Positions 1 to 4,281 of a stretch of 5,138 nucleotides of DNA are shown here, one piece after another. Source of the DNA: UBA3263 sp964554665. Lineage in GTDB: Bacteria; Bacteroidota; Bacteroidia; Bacteroidales; Muribaculaceae. Numbering within the stretch: position 1 is the stretch's first letter; each line of letters begins with the position of its first letter. Under the pieces are notes generated by a model, which was not told the origin of the DNA, did no database searches, and worked only from the letters and a program-made list of their open reading frames with translations. The DNA lies in NCBI GenBank assembly GCA_964554665.1, contig CAZKPP010000097.1, positions 1 through 5,138 of the forward strand, in the 5' to 3' direction. Both the position numbers and the translations under genes were made by a program.

Positions 1-196
1 CCAAACCAACGCGCTCACGCGCGATTGGTCGGTTATATTCATATACCCATAAAGCATCTACTGTTGTCTCATCCTTGACAGTGATAGAAATTTTCCAGAT
101 TTCGGTATGTCAAGAAAGAGCGTCGAGTAAACGCATTTCAAAATGTCTGCTTCCCGCCCGCGTTGCCCTGACCGGGCTTCTGCAAAGCGGTCTGCG
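1..196 (-). ncRNA. putative structured leftward transcript (small RNA or long 5' leader), open at the left edge
   Basis: There is no recognisable gene here, but the minus strand downstream of a good -7 box shows several local hairpins. In transcript order (plus-strand coordinates) they are: a 5-bp GCCCG/CGGGC stem (173-177 with 156-160); a two-part stem (136-139 plus 131-134 with 120-123 plus 114-117); a perfect 7-bp stem CTTGACA/TGTCAAG (108-114 with 74-80) enclosing a 5-bp GAAAT/ATTTC stem (99-103 with 87-91); and a 9-bp GC-rich stem with one bulge and a 4-nt loop (25-28 plus 19-23 with 6-14). The last hairpin is followed by TTTGG at the window edge, so it could be a terminator, but too little is visible to say. 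I do not recognise the RNA family. It could instead be the roughly 140-nt leader of a gene that begins near position 57. Promoter plus hairpins is what I see; that it is a functional RNA is inference. Confidence 0.3.
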
Positions 197-199
197 TCG

Positions 200-212
200 G
201 CAAAGTTACAAA
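200..212 (-). promoter_or_regulatory. leftward Bacteroidota-type promoter, -7 box only
   Basis: Read on the minus strand this is TTTGTAACTTTGC, which contains an exact match to the Bacteroidota -7 consensus TAnnTTTG (201-208). The same 13 bases occur on the plus strand at the rpsF promoter (383-395). No TTTG -33 element is found 18-22 bp upstream; that place is occupied by 7-bp repeats. Transcription would start near 193-198 and run leftward, away from rpsF. The strong -7 match and shared flanking bases support it; the missing -33 box weakens it. Confidence 0.45.
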
Positions 213-218
213 ATAATT

Positions 219-246
219 TTGAATGTTGAATGTTGAATATTGAATT
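219..246. repeat. four tandem 7-bp units (TTGAATG, TTGAATG, TTGAATA, TTGAATT)
   Basis: Four direct 7-bp units follow one another without gaps, differing only in the last base. They lie about 10 bp upstream of the leftward -7 box and fill the place where its -33 element should be. The array is intergenic and A/T-rich. Its role is unknown; spacing of 7 bp does not match one helical turn, so a simple UP-element reading is not obvious. Confidence 0.75.
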
Positions 247-328
247 TTTTTGAGGACGCGGCTCGCCGTCGTTCATTCACTGTGTGAGCAAGCTGCCCAC
301 ACCCCCGCAAGGCGGCAGGCTCTTTACT

Positions 329-356
329 AATTGCTAATTATCAACTGCCAATTTGC
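329..356. repeat. four degenerate 7-bp units of the form AAnTnnn
   Basis: The units are AATTGCT, AATTATC, AACTGCC and AATTTGC, in phase and adjacent. Like the array at 219-246 they have a period of 7, but the unit sequence differs. The array ends 7 bp before the TTTG -33 element of the rpsF promoter, so each of the two divergent promoters has a heptad array just upstream. The pattern is visible; a regulatory role is inference. Confidence 0.55.
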
Positions 357-363
357 GGAAAAT

Positions 364-397
364 TTTGTGGTGTGGATTTTTTTTTGTAACTTTGCGG
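364..397 (+). promoter_or_regulatory. promoter of the rpsF-rpsR-rplI operon
   Basis: TTTG at 364-367 and TAACTTTG at 387-394 are separated by 19 bp, matching the Bacteroidota housekeeping sigma consensus (TTTG, then TAnnTTTG). The -7 box sits inside an extended TTTGTAACTTTGCGG (383-397) that recurs almost unchanged at the yqeY promoter. Transcription should start around 400, giving a leader of about 45 nt before rpsF. That leader is A/T-rich and shows no strong hairpin. Confidence 0.85.
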
Positions 398-445
398 CGC
401 TTTTAGAGCATGTAAACCAATTTTTATTAACCAACAAAATCCAAA

Positions 446-817
446 ATGAACAACTACGAAACCGTTTTCATTCTGACTCCCGTTTTGTCTGACGCCCAGG
501 CAAAGGAAGCGGTAGACAAGTTCACTAAGATTCTGACCGACAACGGCGCAGCAATCGTGAACGAAGAAAACTGGGGCCTGCGCAAGCTCGCTTACCCCAT
601 CGAAAAGAAATCGACCGGCTACTACACCCTGGTTGAATTCGATGCCGATCCCACCATCGTTAAAAAGCTCGAAACCGCTTATCGTCGCGACGAACGCGTT
701 ATGCGCTTCCTGACTTTCCGTCTCGACAAGTATGCTAAAGAATATGCCGACAAGCGCCGCGCTCACCGCAACGCTCCCGCTCAGGCTCCCGTTGAACAGG
801 CTCCCGTTGCCGAATAA
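446..817 (+). CDS. rpsF: 30S ribosomal protein bS6
   Basis: bS6 is a small-subunit protein that forms a heterodimer with bS18 on the platform of the 30S ribosome. The 123-residue product shows the family pattern: N-terminal strand with Tyr4-Glu5, the RKLAYPI stretch at 46-52, and YRRDERVMRFL at 79-89. Helices and strands up to about residue 95 make the usual ferredoxin-like fold. A basic segment (KRRAHR, 103-108) leads into an Ala/Pro/Gln/Glu tail (110-123) built from a repeated QAPV. The start at 446 fits the family N-terminus; there is no Shine-Dalgarno, but A residues precede the ATG, as is common in Bacteroidota. It is the first gene of the operon, 18 bp before rpsR. The mapped leader lacks the conserved CCG-containing S6:S18-binding hairpin known from other bacteria, so autoregulation by that element is not supported. 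Confidence 0.97.
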   Translation: MNNYETVFILTPVLSDAQAKEAVDKFTKILTDNGAAIVNEENWGLRKLAYPIEKKSTGYYTLVEFDADPTIVKKLETAYRRDERVMRFLTFRLDKYAKEYADKRRAHRNAPAQAPVEQAPVAE

Positions 818-835
818 TCCCCACTGAAGAAAATT

Positions 836-1105
836 ATGGCACAAGCTAATTCCGAAATCCGCTATCTCTCCACCCCCAACGTGGACAAGAACAAAAAGAA
901 ATATTGCCGCTTCAAACGCGCCGGCATCAAGTACGTTGACTACAAGGACCCCGAATTCCTGAAGAAATTCCTCAACGAACAGGGCAAACTCCTTCCCCGT
1001 CGCATCACCGGCAACTCGCTGAAGTTCCAGCGCCGCGTAGCTCAGGCCGTTAAGCGCGCCCGCCACCTGGCTCTGCTCCCCTACGTAACCGACCTCATGA
1101 AATAA
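836..1105 (+). CDS. rpsR: 30S ribosomal protein bS18
   Basis: bS18 is the partner of bS6 on the 30S platform near the 3' end of 16S rRNA. The 89-residue product has the family signatures KYCRFKRAGIKYVDYKD (22-38) and PRRITG (54-59), followed by the helix LKFQRRVAQAVKRARHLALLPYV (62-84). Phe64 stands where E. coli has Tyr. In Flavobacterium, bS18, bS6 and bS21 have been shown to cover the anti-Shine-Dalgarno tail of 16S rRNA, which is thought to explain why the phylum makes little use of Shine-Dalgarno sequences; bS18 aromatic and basic residues take part. The gene follows rpsF by 18 bp and has no Shine-Dalgarno of its own. No ssb or priB gene lies between rpsF and rpsR, unlike in Bacillus and E. 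coli. The single Cys24 is not a zinc-site set. Confidence 0.97.
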   Translation: MAQANSEIRYLSTPNVDKNKKKYCRFKRAGIKYVDYKDPEFLKKFLNEQGKLLPRRITGNSLKFQRRVAQAVKRARHLALLPYVTDLMK

Positions 1106-1116
1106 TTAACCCAAAT

Positions 1117-1122
1117 AGGAGA
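1117..1122 (+). promoter_or_regulatory. Shine-Dalgarno-like AGGAGA before rplI
   Basis: AGGAGA ends 11 nt before the rplI ATG, a little farther than the usual optimum. None of the other seven starts in the window has a comparable purine box, as expected for Bacteroidota. It may be a real ribosome binding site or a chance match; the unusually long spacing argues for caution. Confidence 0.45.
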
Positions 1123-1133
1123 CAAACAAAGCT

Positions 1134-1589
1134 ATGAAACTGATTCTTATTGAAGATGTCCCCAATCTGGGATACAAAGACGACGTTGTTGAGGTTAAGT
1201 CCGGCTATGGCCGCAACTACCTGATTCCCCAGCGCAAGGCCGTAATCGCTACCGATTCCGCCCTGAAGGTTTTGGCCGAAAACCAGCGCCAGCGCGCCCA
1301 CAAGCTCGCCGCCATCAAGGCTGCTGCCGAACAGGCTGCCGCCGCTCTGGAAGGCGTAGCCCTGACCATCGCCGCCAAGGTTGCCGAAACCGGCACTATC
1401 TACGGTGCTGTTAACGCCGCTTCGGTTGCCGAAGCCCTTCAGAAGCTCGGCCACGAAGTTGACCGCAAGCTCATTACCCTTAACACCACCATTAAGGAAA
1501 TCGGCAACTACACCGCAACCATCCGCTTCCACAAAGACGTAACCGCCGAGGTTCCCGTGGAAGTTATTGCAGAAGTAACTGAAAACTAA
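1134..1589 (+). CDS. rplI: 50S ribosomal protein bL9
   Basis: bL9 is a large-subunit protein with two RNA-binding domains joined by a long helix; it sits at the base of the L1 stalk and helps keep reading frame. The 151-residue length is typical. The N-terminal domain carries the family signature from MKLILIEDVPNLG through GYGRNYLIPQRKA (1-36, with Gly24-Tyr25-Gly26-Arg27-Asn28-Tyr29-Leu30-Ile31-Pro32). An Ala/Lys/Gln-rich helix runs from about 41 to 73. The C-terminal domain begins near 76 and contains GTIYGAVN (87-94) and the VAEALQKLG helix (98-106). The start fits the family N-terminus. It is the last gene of the operon, 28 bp after rpsR, and is followed within 20 bp by a strong terminator. 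A Shine-Dalgarno-like AGGAGA precedes it. Confidence 0.97.
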   Translation: MKLILIEDVPNLGYKDDVVEVKSGYGRNYLIPQRKAVIATDSALKVLAENQRQRAHKLAAIKAAAEQAAAALEGVALTIAAKVAETGTIYGAVNAASVAEALQKLGHEVDRKLITLNTTIKEIGNYTATIRFHKDVTAEVPVEVIAEVTEN

Positions 1590-1607
1590 ATAATAACATA
1601 ACGAGAG

Positions 1608-1643
1608 AGAGGCCGTGCTCGCGATGAGTACGGCCTCTTTTTT
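1608..1643 (+). terminator. intrinsic terminator after rplI
   Basis: A perfect 9-bp stem AGAGGCCGT (1608-1616) with ACGGCCTCT (1630-1638) encloses a loop that can add CTC/GAG pairs, and runs into six T residues (1638-1643). It ends the ribosomal operon. Rubrerythrin converges from the other side and stops at 1666. On the minus strand the same hairpin is followed by a mixed CTCTCTCG tract rather than a T run, so it would be weaker in that direction but may still serve both. Confidence 0.93.
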
Positions 1644-1665
1644 ATATAGGGGTTTAACGATTAAG

Positions 1666-2247
1666 TTATTCAAGATCCATGTCCATCGGCATGTAGTGCT
1701 GATAGGGGTGGTCGCAAGCGGGGCAAACTTTGGGCGGCTCGGTGCCATAGTAGGTATAGCCGCAAACCATACATTGCCATTCAATGGGTTCATCGCGTTT
1801 CCAAACGGTGTTGGTTTTAATCTGATCGATGAGCTTGCGGAAACGTTTTTCGTGGCGAGCCTCAATTTCGGCGATAGCGCGGAAATGGGCGGCGATTTCG
1901 GGGAAGCCTTCTTCATCGGCAGTCTTGGCGGCACTGATGTAGGATTCAACACCCTCGGTCTGCTCTTCGTTGGCGGCGGTTTCGAGGTTGTCGACGGTCT
2001 GGCCGATAACGCCGGAGTCGACGGTCATGTCAACTGCAACCTGACCTCCTTCGAGGAACTTAAAGAACACCTTGCCGTGGCGCAGCTCGTTGGCGGCGGT
2101 GTCGGTAAATACTTTAGCAATGGGGTAATAACCCTCTTTTTCTGCCTGGGCGGCATAGTAAGTGTAGCGCGAATAAGCAGCGGATTCAGCCATGTAGCTG
2201 GCAACAAGATTCTGTTCGGTCTTTGTGCCACGAATTGATTTAGCCAT
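1666..2247 (-). CDS. rbr: rubrerythrin (diiron peroxidase with C-terminal rubredoxin domain)
   Basis: Rubrerythrin reduces hydrogen peroxide to water in the cytoplasm of anaerobes, taking electrons through its rubredoxin domain. The 193-residue product has the classical two-domain order. The four-helix diiron domain (about 1-145) carries the expected ligands: Glu21, the ExxH pair Glu54/His57, Glu95 and Glu98, and a second ExxH pair Glu129/His132. The rubredoxin domain (about 156-193) has CxxCG (Cys159, Cys162) and CPAC (Cys175, Cys178) for one Fe(Cys)4 site. All key residues are present, so the protein should be active. The start at 2247 agrees with the family N-terminus; there is no Shine-Dalgarno and no TAnnTTTG box in the 71 bp upstream. 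It may therefore be read through from the channel-like gene that precedes it on the same strand, or use a promoter I cannot see. Confidence 0.96.
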   Translation of the reverse strand: MAKSIRGTKTEQNLVASYMAESAAYSRYTYYAAQAEKEGYYPIAKVFTDTAANELRHGKVFFKFLEGGQVAVDMTVDSGVIGQTVDNLETAANEEQTEGVESYISAAKTADEEGFPEIAAHFRAIAEIEARHEKRFRKLIDQIKTNTVWKRDEPIEWQCMVCGYTYYGTEPPKVCPACDHPYQHYMPMDMDLE

Positions 2248-2318
2248 AATAATAGTTTTTTATAATAAGTTTTATTTCGTTTTGTATACTATTAAAACAT
2301 CCCGCCGGCGGAAAAGGT

Positions 2319-3020
2319 TCATGACTTGGCGACGGCCGCATCGTCGGCCTCCGGAGCATCCTTGGTCAACGCCGCGGTAATATACACGGTGAACACCGGG
2401 AACAATATCAGCCCTTCGGCGGCAAGGACCACGGCAAGCACCTGACCCGTAGCGGTCATTTCGGAAATCGAGCTGCCGCAGGTGTTCATATCCATTATCG
2501 CCCACCAGAAGGCATCCCACCAGGTTTTGACGTCGGGGTTGACCGGCTGCTCGGCAATAAAAAACATCAGCGATCCGAAATAGAGGCTCACAACAAGAAT
2601 GGTCATATAGCTGACAAACAGCGTTGTCATCCTGTTGCGGGTAATGGCACCGAAAAGAATGCCGATAACGTAGGCCGCGCGGATAAGCGGCATGAAGCGG
2701 ATTGCGTAAACCACCGACTCGGGCAGATTCCAGCCGAAATAGTGGATAATCTGCATGTAAGGAATGCTGACTATGATAAACAGCAGGTTAGACCACAGAT
2801 AGTGCAGCCGGTGGCCGCTCAGGGCAAACTCCACAACGATGTCGAACAAAAAGAAGTAGCACACCCAGATCTGCAGCTTTTCGTAGAACGGGTCGGCAAC
2901 GAACGACATGTTGCGCAGCGAGTCGAAGCTGATGGTGGCGACCAGCAGCGCCGCGGCCACGATTACGAGCAGCCGCATTATCAGAAGAATTGTTTTTTTG
3001 AGTTTCTCGGATTCGGTCAT
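2319..3020 (-). CDS. six-helix voltage-gated-like ion channel protein with non-canonical filter
   Basis: The 233-residue product has the layout of a voltage-gated-like cation channel subunit: hydrophobic segments at about 10-30, 49-66, 77-94, 103-124, 131-155 and 192-217, and a re-entrant pore helix TWWDAFWWAIMDM (166-178) before the last. The WWDAFWWA motif and the closing helix (TGQVLAVVLA, 191-200) resemble K+ channels such as KvAP/Kch. Segment 2 keeps acidic Asp60 and Glu64, but segment 4 has only Arg108 and Arg114, so voltage sensing is doubtful. The selectivity filter reads TCGSSI (180-185) in place of TVGYGD; the second Gly and the Tyr and Asp are lost. Whether it conducts K+, another ion or nothing cannot be told from sequence. 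No Shine-Dalgarno or good -7 box was found upstream. A terminator separates it from the LTxxQ gene, and rubrerythrin follows 71 bp downstream. Confidence 0.85.
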   Translation of the reverse strand: MTESEKLKKTILLIMRLLVIVAAALLVATISFDSLRNMSFVADPFYEKLQIWVCYFFLFDIVVEFALSGHRLHYLWSNLLFIIVSIPYMQIIHYFGWNLPESVVYAIRFMPLIRAAYVIGILFGAITRNRMTTLFVSYMTILVVSLYFGSLMFFIAEQPVNPDVKTWWDAFWWAIMDMNTCGSSISEMTATGQVLAVVLAAEGLILFPVFTVYITAALTKDAPEADDAAVAKS

Positions 3021-3064
3021 ACTTTAAAAACCCCCGACAGCCCCAAAAGTTTCGCCCCGCACAC

Positions 3065-3100
3065 AAAAAAAACGCCGCATACCCTTACGGGCCGGCGGCG
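3065..3100 (-). terminator. intrinsic terminator downstream of the LTxxQ gene
   Basis: On the minus strand a 6-bp GC stem (CGCCGC at 3100-3095 with GCGGCG at 3078-3073) encloses a second CCC/GGG stem with a GTAA loop and is followed at once by eight T residues (3072-3065). It ends transcripts of the minus-strand gene that stops at 3164. On the plus strand the same hairpin is followed 6 nt later by six T residues (3107-3112), so it could act weakly both ways. It lies 45 bp before the start of the channel gene and would largely separate the two. Confidence 0.85.
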
Positions 3101-3163
3101 CTCACCTTTTTTCGAGGGGAAAATAAAGGTTGGTTTTATAGAAACTGTGTAACAGGTGTTTTT

Positions 3164-3637
3164 TTATTTGCCCAGCTTTTCGCCACGAACAGGCTTGTCG
3201 CCACGAACGGCTTTGTCGCCGTGCTGGTGGTGAGGACGTTCGCGACCTACTTTCTGATTTTCAAGGAACTTGGTGTACTGTTCGGGAGTCAGAATGGTCT
3301 TAACTTTGTCGAGATAAGCCTTGCGGTCGGCGCGGCGGGCTTCCACTTTCTTAGCCTTTTCAGCTTTGTCGGCCTGCTTGGCTTCCACTTTTTTGGCCTT
3401 GCAGTCGCTCTTGAGGGCCTTGAGCTGGGTTTTCTGAGCGTCGGTCAGTTCAATGCCCTGAAATTCGCGGAGTTCGCAGTCGCCATGCTTCTTTTCGCCA
3501 CACTCTTTCTTTTCGGCCTTTTCAGTTTTTTCGCACTTTTGAGCGCACTTGTGGGCACACTGTTTATGGTCGTTGGCGGCATTAGCCATGCCTGCGGTCA
3601 TGGCAACTACGGCCAGAGCAAGAAGGAATTTTTTCAT
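3164..3637 (-). CDS. secreted Cys/His-rich LTxxQ (Spy/CpxP-like) protein
   Basis: The 157-residue product begins with a clear signal peptide (Lys2-Lys3, hydrophobic 4-17, cleavage probably after ANA at 20), so it should act in the periplasm. The mature N-terminus is rich in Cys and His: Cys27, Cys31, Cys35, Cys46, Cys54 with His24, His29, His51. Two LTxxQ motifs follow, LTDAQ (64-68) and LTPEQ (116-120). They are joined by a Lys/Ala/Glu helix containing a 14-residue tandem duplication (80-93 and 94-107). This arrangement is that of small Bacteroidota proteins related to Spy/CpxP, which act as periplasmic chaperones or metal-stress sensors in enterobacteria. The C-terminus has HHxH (136-139) and a hexapeptide repeat GDKxVR. 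Metal binding is a reasonable inference from the Cys and His content. The gene has its own downstream terminator; no consensus promoter was seen in the 180 bp upstream. Confidence 0.8.
   Translation of the reverse strand: MKKFLLALAVVAMTAGMANAANDHKQCAHKCAQKCEKTEKAEKKECGEKKHGDCELREFQGIELTDAQKTQLKALKSDCKAKKVEAKQADKAEKAKKVEARRADRKAYLDKVKTILTPEQYTKFLENQKVGRERPHHQHGDKAVRGDKPVRGEKLGK
3167..3220 (-). repeat. 18-bp tandem repeat encoding a hexapeptide tail
   Basis: The last 18 codons before the stop of the LTxxQ gene form three units: GDKAVR, GDKPVR and a degenerate GEKLGK. The first two are near-identical at the DNA level (3203-3220 and 3185-3202). Such short in-frame repeats vary easily by slippage. 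The tail is basic and probably disordered. Confidence 0.8.
3317..3400 (-). repeat. 42-bp in-frame tandem duplication within the LTxxQ gene
   Basis: Residues 80-93 and 94-107 align as KAKKVEA followed by a K/R, Q/R, A, D pattern. In the DNA the 10-mer GCTTCCACTT (plus strand) recurs at 3339 and 3381, exactly 42 bp apart. The copies have diverged at several bases, so the duplication is not very recent. It lengthens the charged helix between the two LTxxQ motifs by 14 residues. Confidence 0.75.
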
Positions 3638-3756
3638 AATTGGTTTCAGTTTTTTTAGTGTTTAAAATTATTTCTTACATGCTATATGACGCACTGCGGC
3701 CCGAAAGGTTTAATCCGCCTGCTAAATTTTTTGATTTTTTTGCCTTTGGGGGCCAA

Positions 3757-3791
3757 TTTGGTCGGGCCGAAAAAATTTTGTAAATTTGCGG
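3757..3791 (+). promoter_or_regulatory. promoter of the yqeY-serS operon
   Basis: TTTG at 3757-3760 and TAAATTTG at 3781-3788 are 20 bp apart, fitting the Bacteroidota consensus. The box lies within TTTGTAAATTTGCGG (3777-3791), which matches the rpsF promoter at 14 of 15 positions. Transcription should begin near 3795, leaving a leader of about 25 nt that contains no Shine-Dalgarno. Confidence 0.85.
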
Positions 3792-3819
3792 TCTGAAATC
3801 TAACTCCTTATATAATATA

Positions 3820-4269
3820 ATGACTCTTTTTGATCAAATCAGCGCCGACATCAAGGCCGCCATGCTGGCCAAAGACAAAGTGCGCCTCGAAGCCCTCCGC
3901 GGCATTAAAAAGGAATTCATCGAAGCCAAAACCGCCAAAGGTGCCAACGGCGACCTGGCCGACGACGTGGCCATGAAGATTCTTGCCAAAATGGTTAAAC
4001 AGCGCAAGGAAACCGCCGAACTCTACTCAGCCCAGGGCCGCCCCGAACTCGCCGGAAACGAGCTGGCCGAAGCCGCCGTTATCGAAGGCTACCTGCCCAA
4101 GGCCCTGACCGACGAAGAACTCACCGCTGAGCTTAAGAAAATCATAGCCGAAACCGGAGCCACCTCGGCCAAAGAGATGGGCCGCGTTATGGGCGTTGCC
4201 TCAAAAGCCCTGGCCGGACGCGCCGACGGCAAAGTTATATCCGCAAAAGTTCGTGAACTTCTATCATAA
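3820..4269 (+). CDS. GatB/YqeY domain-containing protein
   Basis: The 149-residue product matches the stand-alone YqeY family: N-terminal helices with MLAKDKVRLEALRGIKKE (15-32), VKQRKETAELYSAQGRPELA (59-78), the EGYLPKALTDEEL loop (89-101), and GRADGKVIS (133-141) near the end. The family is related to the helical C-terminal domain of GatB, which in the GatCAB amidotransferase contacts tRNA. The YqeY protein itself has no established function, though tRNA binding is often proposed. Length is normal and all conserved stretches are present. It is the first gene behind a good promoter; serS starts 12 bp after its stop, so the two are almost surely cotranscribed. That pairing fits, but does not prove, a role linked to tRNA. 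No Shine-Dalgarno precedes the ATG. Confidence 0.95.
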   Translation: MTLFDQISADIKAAMLAKDKVRLEALRGIKKEFIEAKTAKGANGDLADDVAMKILAKMVKQRKETAELYSAQGRPELAGNELAEAAVIEGYLPKALTDEELTAELKKIIAETGATSAKEMGRVMGVASKALAGRADGKVISAKVRELLS

Positions 4270-4281
4270 CTGATTCCCCAC

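Noticed and set aside
143..186. Resemblance to the SRP RNA core (GGTCAGG followed by GGAAGCAG on the minus strand)
   Set aside because: The two conserved strings are in the right order, but the bases between them are too many (12 rather than about 7) and do not form the short stem and GNRA loop. The outer helix also has only three pairs. A covariance-model search would settle it.
58..276. A 72-codon minus-strand open frame with an ATG start
   Set aside because: It runs through the 7-bp repeat array and the leftward -7 box and overlaps the predicted hairpins. Its start would lie upstream of the promoter, and its sequence matches no family I know.
286..322. Hairpin GAGC-CTGCC with GGCAG-GCTC before a short T tract
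   Set aside because: The stem has a 3-nt bulge, the loop is long, and only three T residues follow. It is too weak to call a terminator.
398..445. S6:S18-binding leader element upstream of rpsF
   Set aside because: The predicted leader of about 45 nt is A/T-rich and lacks the CCG-bearing hairpin expected of that element.
1615..2238. Long plus-strand open frame opposite rubrerythrin
   Set aside because: It is antisense to a gene with complete family motifs, begins inside the terminator hairpin and has no matching features of its own.
2302..2311. Palindrome CCGCCGGCGG just after the channel gene
   Set aside because: It folds to only three base pairs around a 4-nt loop and has no T run, so it is not a convincing terminator; a 10-bp palindrome is common in GC-rich sequence.
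3044..3067. Possible promoter for the channel gene (AACTTTTG on the minus strand)
   Set aside because: It has one mismatch to TAnnTTTG, and the nearest TTTG is only 12 bp upstream, inside the terminator T run, rather than 19-21 bp.
3684..3714. Possible leftward promoter for the LTxxQ gene around TTAAACCTTTCG
   Set aside because: The spacing between TA and TTT is wrong and the final G is missing, so it does not meet the consensus.
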